DNA of 8,455 bases from Anaerolineales bacterium (GCA_016932955.1 JAFGBV010000264.1:1-8455), one strand, 5' to 3'; shown: positions 1 through 5,905, numbered from the stretch's first letter. Numbers and translations: made by a program. The notes: a model not told the origin generated them from the letters alone.

Positions 1-79
1 GGCTGGCCTGCACAGAGGCCGTCAGGCTAAAGAACAGCACAGCCGCAGCGAACAACAGGAACATTTTTCGAAATGCCAT
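1..79 (-). CDS. N-terminus of an exported protein (signal peptide only; runs off the window)
   Basis: Read on the minus strand from the ATG at 79-77, the frame stays open to the window edge and gives MAFRKMFLLFAAAVLFFSLT followed by ASVQAS. This is a textbook Sec signal peptide: a basic start (R4, K5), a hydrophobic core of about 14 residues, and a small-residue cleavage region with Ala-x-Ala character around VQA. A Shine-Dalgarno AGGAG (minus strand, 91-87) sits 7 nt before the ATG, which supports this start. The mature protein lies outside the window, so its function cannot be stated. It is transcribed divergently from the exporter operon starting at 551. The fragment was found by reading the edge of the window and is too short for ordinary ORF calling. 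Confidence 0.72.
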   Translation of the reverse strand, partial: MAFRKMFLLFAAAVLFFSLTASVQAS

Positions 80-129
80 GAGAAATCTCCTGACTTTCGT
101 GTGTGACTTTTGAGTGTGGCCGCCCAATA

Positions 130-142
130 CCTGGTTTCATTG
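130..142 (+). repeat. 13-nt intergenic motif, copy 1 (cctggtttcattg)
   Basis: These 13 bases recur exactly at 5893-5905. This copy ends 50 nt before the start codon of the minus-strand exported protein and overlaps its -10 box; the other copy ends 49 nt before the start of the Asp-box protein. The two copies have opposite orientation relative to the genes they precede. It could be an operator or a chance match; a shared operator is an inference. Confidence 0.4.
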
Positions 143-147
143 TAGCA
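139..147 (-). promoter_or_regulatory. Extended -10 promoter for the exported protein at 1-79
   Basis: On the minus strand the bases read TGCTACAAT, an extended -10 element (TG-N-TACAAT) with one mismatch to TATAAT. No good -35 hexamer lies 16-18 nt upstream, which is usual for extended -10 promoters. Initiation near 132 would give a leader of roughly 53 nt before the ATG at 79. The -10 box overlaps the 13-nt motif at 130-142 that recurs at 5893-5905. Confidence 0.45.
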
Positions 148-216
148 TAATTTCCAGCAAATTCGATTATCATCCCCATGCATCTGCTTGCAAATGCTTC
201 GAAAACCGCGTGCGCC

Positions 217-289
217 GCAATATGGTAGCACGTTCCAGTATTAGCCTTGCGCTTGCCGTATATTGTGTTCCCTTGGGTGTAGATTGCCA
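217..289 (+). repeat. Repeated intergenic element, copy 1
   Basis: This copy matches 5677-5741. The central 17 bases, tatattgtgttcccttg at 259-275, are identical in both. The 55 ungapped columns from 235 to 289 share 42 identities by hand count, and the left arm (GCAATATG at 217-224 against GCGATATG) is joined to the rest after an 8-nt length difference. GCAAT at 217-221 can pair with ATTGC at 283-287. The element lies between two divergent genes, about 260 nt upstream of the exporter operon, in sequence with no believable ORF. It may be a structured RNA, a small mobile repeat, or a conserved protein-binding region. I do not recognise it as a named family. Confidence 0.6.
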
Positions 290-361
290 AGATCGCGGTG
301 GTGTGCGCAGGGGGGGTAGTTTAACATGAAATAGGAACACACTCTGGGAGGGTAGATCATT

Positions 362-382
362 GCCAGGAGGCTTTTTTCTTTT
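362..382 (+). terminator. Weak candidate intrinsic terminator
   Basis: A short GCC-AGGA-GGC hairpin at 362-371 is followed directly by TTTTTTCTTTT (372-382). The U-tract is good, but a three-base-pair stem is weak. If real, it would end a short transcript from the repeated element at 217-289, because no coding gene lies upstream on this strand. It is offered only as a possibility. Confidence 0.2.
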
Positions 383-402
383 GACAAAACCCCTGAACTC
401 GA

Positions 403-436
403 AAGAGCGCATTTTTTTAATCACCCAAGAGCGCAT
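403..436 (+). repeat. 10-bp direct repeat upstream of the exporter operon
   Basis: The sequence aagagcgcat occurs at 403-412 and again at 427-436, 24 bp apart start to start. The second copy ends 32 nt before the proposed -35 box at 469. Tandem sites at this position are typical of an activator or repressor binding region for an efflux operon, but no regulator gene is in the window, so that role is inference. Confidence 0.35.
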
Positions 437-468
437 CCCTTTGAGTCCATGCATCGTTTCCCCAAATC

Positions 469-498
469 TTTACAAGATCTTCACATCCCCTCTACACT
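469..498 (+). promoter_or_regulatory. Candidate promoter of the exporter operon
   Basis: TTTACA (469-474) and TACACT (493-498) are separated by 18 nt and resemble the -35 and -10 boxes of a housekeeping sigma factor with one and two mismatches respectively. Initiation near 505 would give a leader of about 46 nt before the ATG at 551. Other AT-rich -10-like hexamers occur nearby (TATTCT around 518), so the exact site is uncertain. Confidence 0.4.
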
Positions 499-539
499 TT
501 ATTCATACTGCAATAGTATTCTATTTGGATGGACCCAAC

Positions 540-544
540 AGGAG
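540..544 (+). promoter_or_regulatory. Ribosome binding site deciding the adaptor start
   Basis: AGGAG lies 6 nt upstream of the ATG at 551 and 9 nt upstream of the adjacent ATG at 554, so initiation may occur at either. No such site precedes the upstream in-frame ATG at 449, whose added 34 residues look like translated leader. Confidence 0.7.
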
Positions 545-550
545 AATAGC

Positions 551-1954
551 ATGATGAAAAAAGCGCGCCTCTGGCTTGTATTTCTGTTAATTGTGTTGGC
601 GGCAGCCGCCGGCTATTACTATTACACCGCGGTCTATCTGCCTGCCCAAACCCCGGCTGAACCCGCCGTACAAACGACCCGGGTACGCACAGGCGACCTG
701 GTGATTTCAGTGTTTGGCGTGGGCGAGTTGGCCCCCCAGGCACAGGCCAGTGCGTCTTTTCGCAGCAGCGGGGTGGTTTCAGATGTGTACGCCGCGGTGG
801 GTGATACCGTGGAAGCCGGGCAACTGCTGGCTCGCCTGGAGGATACCAACGCACAGCAGCAATTAGCGCAGAGCCAGCTGGCCTTGCAAGAACTGTTCTC
901 TCCCGCGGCGCTGCTGCAGGCCGATATGGCTGCACTCAGCGCCGAAGTAGCCTACGAGAAGGCACTGAACGAACTGCAAACGCTGATCAGCCCAGCCGTC
1001 TGGCAGGCCGAACAAGACCTGGCCCAGGCTCAAGCAGCACTGGCGTCTGCCTCGGGTGCAGACGCCCAGGCTGCGATGGAGCAGGCCGAAGCCAACCTGG
1101 CGCAGGCTATGCTGGATTATGAAGCCATTTACGTACCGGCTATTTTCGCCAGGCCCTTTACCGATCCAGCCAGCGGGGAGATGGCGCAAGGCGTTTTTCC
1201 ACCCTCAGCGGCCGAGGTTGCTCTGGTGCGGGTCAAACTGGCCTCTGCCCAATTGGCACTGGATGAGGCGCGCGCATATGCGGAACTGCTCGCACAGGGC
1301 ATTCCCTGCGACGAGACCGGAGTGTCGATAACCGATACCGCTTTGCCCACCAAAATCGACCAGGCCTGCCAATCTGTGCACAACGCCAGCCTGGCGCTGG
1401 AAAACCTACACTTGCTGGCTCCACTTTCGGGTGTGCTGACCAGTTTTAACCTGGCGGTCGGGCAGCAGGTGGGTTCATCTGCGGTTGCCACGGTGACCAC
1501 CCTGGACCAATTGACCCTTAAGGTTTATATCGATGAGGTTGACCTGCCAGCCCTGCAAACTGACCAGCGGGTTGTGGTCACCTTCAACGCCTACCCTGAC
1601 CAGGCGGTTGATGGCCAGGTGCGATCCATCGAGCCAGCCCTGCAGAACGTGAGCGGCACCCTCACCGCAGTCGCCTGGATTGATCTGGATGAGGTCAACG
1701 GCATCACGCTGTATGCCGGGATGAGCGCTGAAGTGGAAGTGATCACCGGCGAGGCGCGCGGTGCTTTGTTGGTTCCCGTGCAAGCCCTGCGCGAGATTGC
1801 CCCCGGTTCCTTCGCCGTCTTTGTGATGCAGGAAGATGGCGAGCTGAGCATCACTCCTATCACGGTCGGCCTGCGCGACTTTGCCAATGCCGAAATCCTG
1901 AGCGGCCTCGAGGCTGGCGATATCATCAGCACCGGTGTGGTGGAAACCAGGTAA
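551..1954 (+). CDS. Periplasmic-adaptor / membrane-fusion protein of a MacAB-like exporter
   Basis: This is the HlyD/MacA-family adaptor that links an ABC permease to the outside of the membrane. The start at 551 is preferred over an in-frame ATG at 449 because AGGAG (540-544) lies 6 nt before it and the protein then begins MMKKARLWLV, directly entering an N-terminal membrane anchor (about residues 7-24). The first half of a biotinyl-lipoyl-like domain follows (about 41-97, including SGVVSDVYAAVGDTVEAGQLL), then an Ala/Gln/Leu-rich coiled-coil hairpin (about 100-285). The second lipoyl half begins at LAPLSG (289-294), followed by a beta-barrel and a membrane-proximal domain with VPVQALRE. Length 467 aa; family members are often 370-400 aa. 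The extra length sits in the hairpin, which carries two cysteines (C253, C273). The stop lies 5 nt before the ATPase gene. Family assignment is strong; the substrate is unknown. Confidence 0.9.
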   Translation: MMKKARLWLVFLLIVLAAAAGYYYYTAVYLPAQTPAEPAVQTTRVRTGDLVISVFGVGELAPQAQASASFRSSGVVSDVYAAVGDTVEAGQLLARLEDTNAQQQLAQSQLALQELFSPAALLQADMAALSAEVAYEKALNELQTLISPAVWQAEQDLAQAQAALASASGADAQAAMEQAEANLAQAMLDYEAIYVPAIFARPFTDPASGEMAQGVFPPSAAEVALVRVKLASAQLALDEARAYAELLAQGIPCDETGVSITDTALPTKIDQACQSVHNASLALENLHLLAPLSGVLTSFNLAVGQQVGSSAVATVTTLDQLTLKVYIDEVDLPALQTDQRVVVTFNAYPDQAVDGQVRSIEPALQNVSGTLTAVAWIDLDEVNGITLYAGMSAEVEVITGEARGALLVPVQALREIAPGSFAVFVMQEDGELSITPITVGLRDFANAEILSGLEAGDIISTGVVETR

Positions 1955-1959
1955 GCGCT

Positions 1960-2714
<755 letters not shown>

Positions 2715-2718
<4 letters not shown>

Positions 2719-3938
2719 ACTTCACCAAGATCGTACGCGTGGCCTGGGATGGCTTGAACCTCAATAAACTGCGCTCGTTCCTGACCACGCTGGGCGTAAT
2801 CATCGGTGTGGCCTCTGTGATCATCATGCTGTCGGTCAGCGCGGGTGCCGAGGCAGCCATCGCTGAGCAGATCAACTCCCTGGGCGCTAACCTGCTGATC
2901 GTCTCGCCGCTGCGCGGTGTGCCGGGTTCGGCGCGCACCTTGATGCTGGATGATGCCACCGCTATCTCCCAGCAGGTAGTGGGCATTGCGGGCGTCTCTG
3001 CCGAGCAATCGCCTGCCGCGCAAACCATTAAAGCCAACGCTATCACGCTGGAGGGGATTGCCCTGGTAGGCACCACGGCCGGTTTCCCGGTGGTGCGCGA
3101 TTATGCCCTGAGCGAAGGGCGTTACTTCACGGCAGAAGAGGATGCCCGCAAGAATAAGCTGGTGGTGCTGGGCGCTGGCCTGGCAACCGATCTGTTTGGC
3201 GATCAGAGCGCCCTGGGGCAATCCATCACCATCGGCAGCATGCGCCTGACAGTGATTGGCGTGATGGAGCCCAAGGGGCAGGTGGCAGACGTGGATTACG
3301 ACGGGCGGGTGTATCTGCCCATCAACCTGGTGCTGGCAAATTTTATGCCTTCGGGGGTGGGGGGCGTCTCCATGCGCCGGGAAACGGTGCGTACGATTTA
3401 CGTCAAAGTGGAGAGCCAGGAAAAAATGGACAGCGTCATCACCCAGGTGACTGCCTTGTTAGCCAGCCGCCACGAGGTAGGCGCGGATGAGCCTGACTTT
3501 ACGGTGCAAACCCAGCAGGATGTGATTGCCACCCAAGAGGCCGCTACCGCCGCGTTTCGTGATTTGCTGGCCTGGGTGGCCGGGGTTTCGCTGGTGGTGG
3601 GGGGCATTGGCATCATGAACATCATGCTGGTCTCTGTCACCGAGCGGACGCGTGAAATTGGCCTGCGCATGGCGCTGGGGGCGCGTCCGATGGATGTGAT
3701 GTTGCAGTTTTTAGTGGAGGCGGTCATCCTGAGCCTGGCAGGCGGGCTGGTGGGCGTGCTGGCTGGGGTGGGCGGGTCCTACCTGTTCGCCCAGTTCGGT
3801 GCCATGCGCACCGAGCTGGTGCCGGCCTCGATCCCGCTGGCGTTTGGCGCGGCCGCGGCAGTGGGCATTTTCTTTGGCTACTACCCGGCAACCCAGGCCG
3901 CTCAACTGGACCCCATCGTGGCTTTACGCCATGAGTAA
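2715..3938 (+). CDS. ABC transporter permease, FtsX/MacB family
   Basis: This 407-aa membrane subunit partners the upstream ATPase. The N-terminus carries the first membrane helix (about 22-40, preceded by the typical LRSFLTTLGVIIGVASVI pattern). A large extracytoplasmic MacB core-like domain follows (about 45-265). The FtsX domain has three helices at about 284-306, 332-358 and 372-392, with the signature TERTREIGLRMALGA (309-323) and the family ending PATQAAQLDPIVALRHE. This four-helix topology is that of mechanotransmission-type ABC proteins, which drive an external adaptor and do not move substrate through their own membrane helices. The start overlaps the ATPase stop by 4 nt, and a lipoprotein gene follows after 26 nt. 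Substrate classes in related systems include macrolides, peptides and lipoproteins; none can be chosen from sequence. Confidence 0.93.
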
Positions 3939-3952
3939 ACGAATTGTTGCAC

Positions 3953-3957
3953 AGGAG
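3953..3957 (+). promoter_or_regulatory. Ribosome binding site deciding the lipoprotein start
   Basis: AGGAG lies 7 nt before the ATG at 3965. Two other in-frame ATGs are worse: 3959 is only 1 nt away and 3944 has no site. The choice at 3965 also puts the signal sequence at the very N-terminus. Confidence 0.75.
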
Positions 3958-3964
3958 AATGAAT

Positions 3965-4600
3965 ATGAAAAAACAAAGCATACTTATGATTGTCCTGGCG
4001 CTTGTGTTCGGCGCATGCGGCCCGGCATCCACCCCTGAAGCCTCGCTTGTCCCGGATACCCCCGCACCCGCGGCGGTTCTGGATAACCCGGTCACCCCGG
4101 CTGCGCCAGCCCCACAGGATGAGGCGCGCGTCACCCTGGATATTACATATGAGAATGCCCTCTCTGAGCGCAATCAGTTGGCCTTGGGCATCCTCCTCCT
4201 GCAGGGGAGCGCCAATGCCATCCCAGTGGAGCAGGCGCAAACGCTGCTGCCCTTGTGGCAGTTGCTACTCAACCTGCAGGGGAGCGGCACAGCTGCCGAT
4301 GCAGAGGTGAGCGCCGTTCTGCAATCCATTGAGGACAGCCTGACGGATGAACAGATGGCTGCCATCCAGGCCATGCAGTTGACCCAGACTGACTTGCAGG
4401 AATGGGCCAGCGCCAACGGCGTCACACTGGGCAGCGGTACTGGTACAGGCACGGGCCAGGGGCAAGGCCAGGGCATGTCACCTGAAGCACGCGCCACGCG
4501 CCAGGCCGAATCGGGGCGCACGCCGGGCAGCGCCAGCGGCGGCGCATCGACGGCATTGGTATCGGCAGTGATTGCCTACCTCGACCAACTCACCCCATAA
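3965..4600 (+). CDS. Small lipoprotein of the exporter operon, uncharacterised helical domain
   Basis: This 211-aa protein starts MKKQSILMIVLALVFGAC, a lipoprotein signal with lipid-anchored Cys18; the -3 residue is Phe, slightly off the usual Leu. A Pro/Ala/Thr-rich linker (about 20-58) leads to a helical domain (about 60-155) containing SERNQLALGILLLQG, EQAQTLLPLWQ and SLTDEQMAAIQAMQLT. From memory, similar sequences (LALGTLKLEGT, EQAAELLPLWK) occur next to adaptor/ATPase/permease operons in Chloroflexota and Firmicutes, though I know of no assigned function. Residues 156-170 are a Gly-Ser/Thr/Gln run, followed by a polar, Arg- and Ser-rich stretch and a hydrophobic C-terminal helix (STALVSAVIAYLDQL). 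It follows the permease by 26 nt and is closed off by the terminator at 4624, so it is the last gene of the operon. It probably works at the outer membrane face with the adaptor, an inference from position and lipid anchor. Confidence 0.82.
   Translation: MKKQSILMIVLALVFGACGPASTPEASLVPDTPAPAAVLDNPVTPAAPAPQDEARVTLDITYENALSERNQLALGILLLQGSANAIPVEQAQTLLPLWQLLLNLQGSGTAADAEVSAVLQSIEDSLTDEQMAAIQAMQLTQTDLQEWASANGVTLGSGTGTGTGQGQGQGMSPEARATRQAESGRTPGSASGGASTALVSAVIAYLDQLTP
4430..4474 (+). repeat. Gly-x low-complexity repeat inside the lipoprotein gene
   Basis: Fifteen codons encode G-S, then G-T three times, then G-Q three times and a final G (residues 156-170). The DNA is an imperfect 6-bp tandem repeat of ggyac/ggscar type. 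It forms a flexible linker between the helical domain and the C-terminal segment, and such a tract can change length by slippage. Confidence 0.7.
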
Positions 4601-4623
4601 AACTACAAGTGGAGATATTTAAT

Positions 4624-4677
4624 GCCGCGCCATCTGGAACTTATTTGGGTCAGATGGCGTGGCCTAAGGCCGTTTTT
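4624..4677 (+). terminator. Intrinsic terminator of the exporter operon
   Basis: A 13-bp stem is formed by 4624-4636 (GCCGCGCCATCTG) and 4651-4663, with one G-U pair and a 14-nt loop. It starts 23 nt after the lipoprotein stop. A second small hairpin, GGCC-TAA-GGCC (4661-4671), shares the last bases of the large stem and stands directly before G-TTTTT (4672-4677). The large stem alone ends 9 nt before the T-run, so the small hairpin may be the part that acts with it. Confidence 0.78.
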
Positions 4678-4695
4678 CCTATGGGTTCTTGCTAC

Positions 4696-4725
4696 TTGAC
4701 AGGCGTGGTCAGGTAGATGCATAAT
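4696..4725 (+). promoter_or_regulatory. Promoter of the DUF4405-like gene
   Basis: A perfect TTGACA (4696-4701) is followed after 18 nt by CATAAT (4720-4725), one mismatch from consensus. This is the best sigma-70-type promoter in the window. Initiation would fall near 4731-4734, only a few bases before the ATG at 4737 and about 14 before the ATG at 4746, so the transcript would have almost no leader. Confidence 0.65.
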
Positions 4726-4745
4726 GGTTTGAGTCGATGGAGGCA

Positions 4746-5186
4746 ATGAGCAAGAACACAACGAATTTTTGGGTTGATGCAGGGTTATTTGCCTTGCTGC
4801 TGGTGACCATCCTGGCCGCCACGATCGAGATAGTGCTGCCCTGTTTTGTGCATGTGGCTTTGGGCTTACTGCTCAGTGCGGGTGCCTGGATCCATGTAGC
4901 GCTGCATTGGAAATGGATCCAGAACGCGTTCAGCCGTTTTGGGAGCCTGCCATCTCAGGTGCGCACCAATTTCGTGCTCAACCTGGGGCTGTTTTTGGCG
5001 TACAGCGCAGCCGGAAGCATGGGCTTGTTCGCCCGATCGCTCATCGGGTTGGGCCCGCTGCGCCATGTGGTGGGTTTTTTCCACGTATTGCTGGTGATGG
5101 GCGTGCTTTTATTGCAAATCATTCACCTGGTGCGCCATTGGAAATGGGTCACAGCCACCGCGCGAAAGGCCTTGGAGTTGGCGTAG
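4746..5186 (+). CDS. Four-helix membrane protein, DUF4405-like, probably haem-binding
   Basis: The product is a small integral membrane protein of 146 aa (149 if the ATG at 4737 is used). Four hydrophobic helices are visible. Numbering from 4737, they lie at about 14-34, 37-56, 79-99 and 111-130. Histidines are placed as in cytochrome b-like proteins of the DUF4405 type: H39, H53 and H57 in the first half, H110, H116, H130 and H134 in the second. Both halves end in the same motif, HWKW (57-60 and 134-137), suggesting two-fold internal symmetry. Such proteins are thought to pass electrons between membrane haem and a partner protein, but this is family knowledge and not shown here. The start is uncertain: GGAGG at 4739-4743 is only 2 nt before the ATG at 4746, while 4737 has no ribosome site. 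Downstream lies a cytochrome c remnant, consistent with a lost redox partner. Confidence 0.75.
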   Translation: MSKNTTNFWVDAGLFALLLVTILAATIEIVLPCFVHVALGLLLSAGAWIHVALHWKWIQNAFSRFGSLPSQVRTNFVLNLGLFLAYSAAGSMGLFARSLIGLGPLRHVVGFFHVLLVMGVLLLQIIHLVRHWKWVTATARKALELA

Positions 5187-5203
5187 ACAAAGCATGGATC
5201 ACG

Positions 5204-5434
5204 GCTGAGCGCCCTGCCCACTGCCTGCCCGATGCTGCTTTGCAGCAGATCGTCACCCTGGGCGTGCCGGAGACCTTCATGCCTGCCTGGGGCGACCGCT
5301 TGAGTGAGGTGCAGATCCAGGCCATTGTCGGTTTTATGTGCTCGTGGGAGCCGACCGCACCCGAGGTCGCCCAGCCAGTGCGCGTGCGCGGGCCATGGTG
5401 GCAGGGCTGCCCAGTGGCGGGGCAACCACAGTGA
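5204..5434 (+). pseudogene. Remnant of a cytochrome c gene (C-terminal part only)
   Basis: The plus-strand frame ending at 5434 reads DAALQQIVTLGVPETFMPAW, then GDRLSEVQIQAIVGFMCSWE, then PTAPEVAQPVRVRGPWWQ. This matches the C-terminal half of class I cytochrome c domains: the Met of MPAW is the usual sixth haem ligand, and LSE-x-Q-I-x-A-I-V-x-F-x-x-SWEPTAP is a typical closing helix. The N-terminal half with CxxCH is absent, and the frame upstream is only the shadow of the preceding membrane-protein gene. No ribosome site or start codon suits this piece. It starts 17 nt after the stop of the DUF4405-like gene, so a deletion probably removed the front of a neighbouring cytochrome gene. The domain is recognised with fair certainty; the break point is approximate. 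Confidence 0.65.
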
Positions 5435-5456
5435 CCGGCGCAGATGCCGCGCGCCT

Positions 5457-5555
5457 GTGCAGGATGGCAGCCAAACCCTGATGGAGGCCGGCATTTATCG
5501 CCTGACAAGAGTCTTTACATTGCAGCGCTTGTACCTGCCGCTGTTGATGCGCTGA
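5457..5555 (+). pseudogene. C-terminal tail remnant of an exported YLPL-type protein
   Basis: In a frame different from the cytochrome remnant, 5457-5555 encodes a 32-residue tail with EAGIYRLTRVFTLQRLYLPL followed by LMR and a stop. It resembles the end of the complete protein at 5955-8327, which reads TAGVYRYTMRSYQLYLPIIS then RGR. Both have A-G-I/V-Y-R-x-T, a short linker and Y-L-P-L/I. Nothing recognisable precedes it in this frame, so it looks like the last piece of a deleted gene of the same type as its downstream neighbour. The alternative is that YLPL is a chance match, but the shared AGxYRxT makes that less likely. Confidence 0.55.
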
Positions 5556-5676
5556 GATTGGACGGGGACTCTCTCGATCAATTTGGTGCGGGCGGTGGTG
5601 GTGCGTGTGATGGTTTGACCTTTACGATCTCACCCCTCCGCCGCTACACTGACCCTCCCACTCACCCCTGCAGGTG

Positions 5677-5741
5677 GCGATATGTGCCAGTTTTAGCCTC
5701 GCATTAACTATATATTGTGTTCCCTTGAGATTATATCGCCA
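5677..5741 (+). repeat. Repeated intergenic element, copy 2
   Basis: This copy carries the same 17-nt core (5711-5727) as 259-275 and shares 42 of 55 ungapped positions over 5687-5741. Its ends form a perfect 9-bp inverted repeat, TGGCGATAT (5675-5683) and ATATCGCCA (5733-5741), enclosing 49 nt. The same arms exist in copy 1 as a weaker helix. No target-site duplication is visible around the arms, which argues against a simple terminal-inverted-repeat mobile element. Confidence 0.62.
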
Positions 5742-5782
5742 GTGCGATGTTGGCAAAAGATTGCTCTGTGGCGGTGTGCATG

Positions 5783-5804
5783 CGGGTTGTAGGGGGATAA
5801 CCCG
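5783..5804 (+). other. Hairpin CGGGTT / AACCCG
   Basis: A perfect 6-bp stem (5783-5788 with 5799-5804) encloses a 10-nt purine-rich loop (gtagggggat). No T-run follows, so it is not an intrinsic terminator. It lies 41 nt after the repeated element and could be part of the same transcribed structure. Confidence 0.35.
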
Positions 5805-5820
5805 TTCAACTGATTACCGA

Positions 5821-5892
5821 AAATTGAGTGCGAGTTTTCTGTAAATTAGCGCGATAATCATGTTAAGCGCATTCTGCTAACTCAATTTACAG
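5821..5892 (+). promoter_or_regulatory. Two mutually exclusive hairpins (possible regulatory leader)
   Basis: AAATTGAGT (5821-5829) is complementary to ACTCAATTT (5880-5888), and CTGTAAATT (5839-5847) is complementary to AATTTACAG (5884-5892). The second stem can be prolonged by AGC (5848-5850) with GCT (5876-5878) around a 5-nt bulge. The two right-hand arms overlap, so only one hairpin can form at once. The block ends 62 nt before the ATG at 5955. Whether it is transcribed is unknown. Confidence 0.4.
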
Positions 5893-5905
5893 CCTGGTTT
5901 CATTG
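5893..5905 (+). repeat. 13-nt intergenic motif, copy 2 (cctggtttcattg)
   Basis: This is an exact match to 130-142. It abuts the right arm of the preceding hairpin and lies 49 nt before the ATG at 5955, in the same strand sense as the gene, whereas copy 1 is inverted relative to its gene. Confidence 0.4.

Larger units (their letters stand above)
80..550. other. Divergent intergenic region between exported protein and exporter operon
   Basis: No credible gene is seen here; the open frames crossing it lack ribosome sites and protein-like composition. It holds the minus-strand extended -10 promoter (139-147), the 13-nt motif (130-142), copy 1 of the repeated element (217-289), a run of seven G at 310-316, a T-rich stretch after a weak GCC-AGGA-GGC hairpin (362-382), a second T-run (412-418), a 10-bp direct repeat (403-412 and 427-436), and the likely plus-strand promoter (469-498). 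At 471 nt it is long for a simple divergent promoter region. Confidence 0.6.

Noticed and set aside
381..386. Perfect TTGACA as a -35 box upstream of the exporter operon
   Set aside because: The bases 16-18 nt downstream read gagcgc-like sequence with no -10 character, so TTTACA/TACACT at 469-498 is the better promoter.
27..454. Several overlapping open frames on both strands in the left intergenic region
   Set aside because: They lack ribosome sites, are short, have Cys/Arg-rich improbable composition, and overlap promoters and the repeated element.
449..550. Longer N-terminus of the adaptor protein starting at 449
   Set aside because: There is no ribosome site before this ATG. The added 34 residues are not signal-like and would push the membrane anchor away from the N-terminus.
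4907..5434. A 175-aa open frame treated as one intact gene
   Set aside because: Its first 90 or so residues are only the out-of-frame shadow of the membrane-protein gene ending at 5186. Only the part after about 5204 resembles a protein family, so it is called a remnant.
5675..5741. Copy 2 of the repeated element as a small inverted-repeat transposon
   Set aside because: The 9-bp arms are perfect, but no flanking target duplication is seen, copy 1 lacks equally good ends, and the interior core is better conserved than the arms.
5803..5867. Possible integron attC site (GTTCAAC ... GTTAAGC)
   Set aside because: Both short boxes fit the loose RYYYAAC and GTTRRRY patterns, but they are poorly complementary to each other, no inner L boxes are evident, and no integrase or cassette-like gene order is present.
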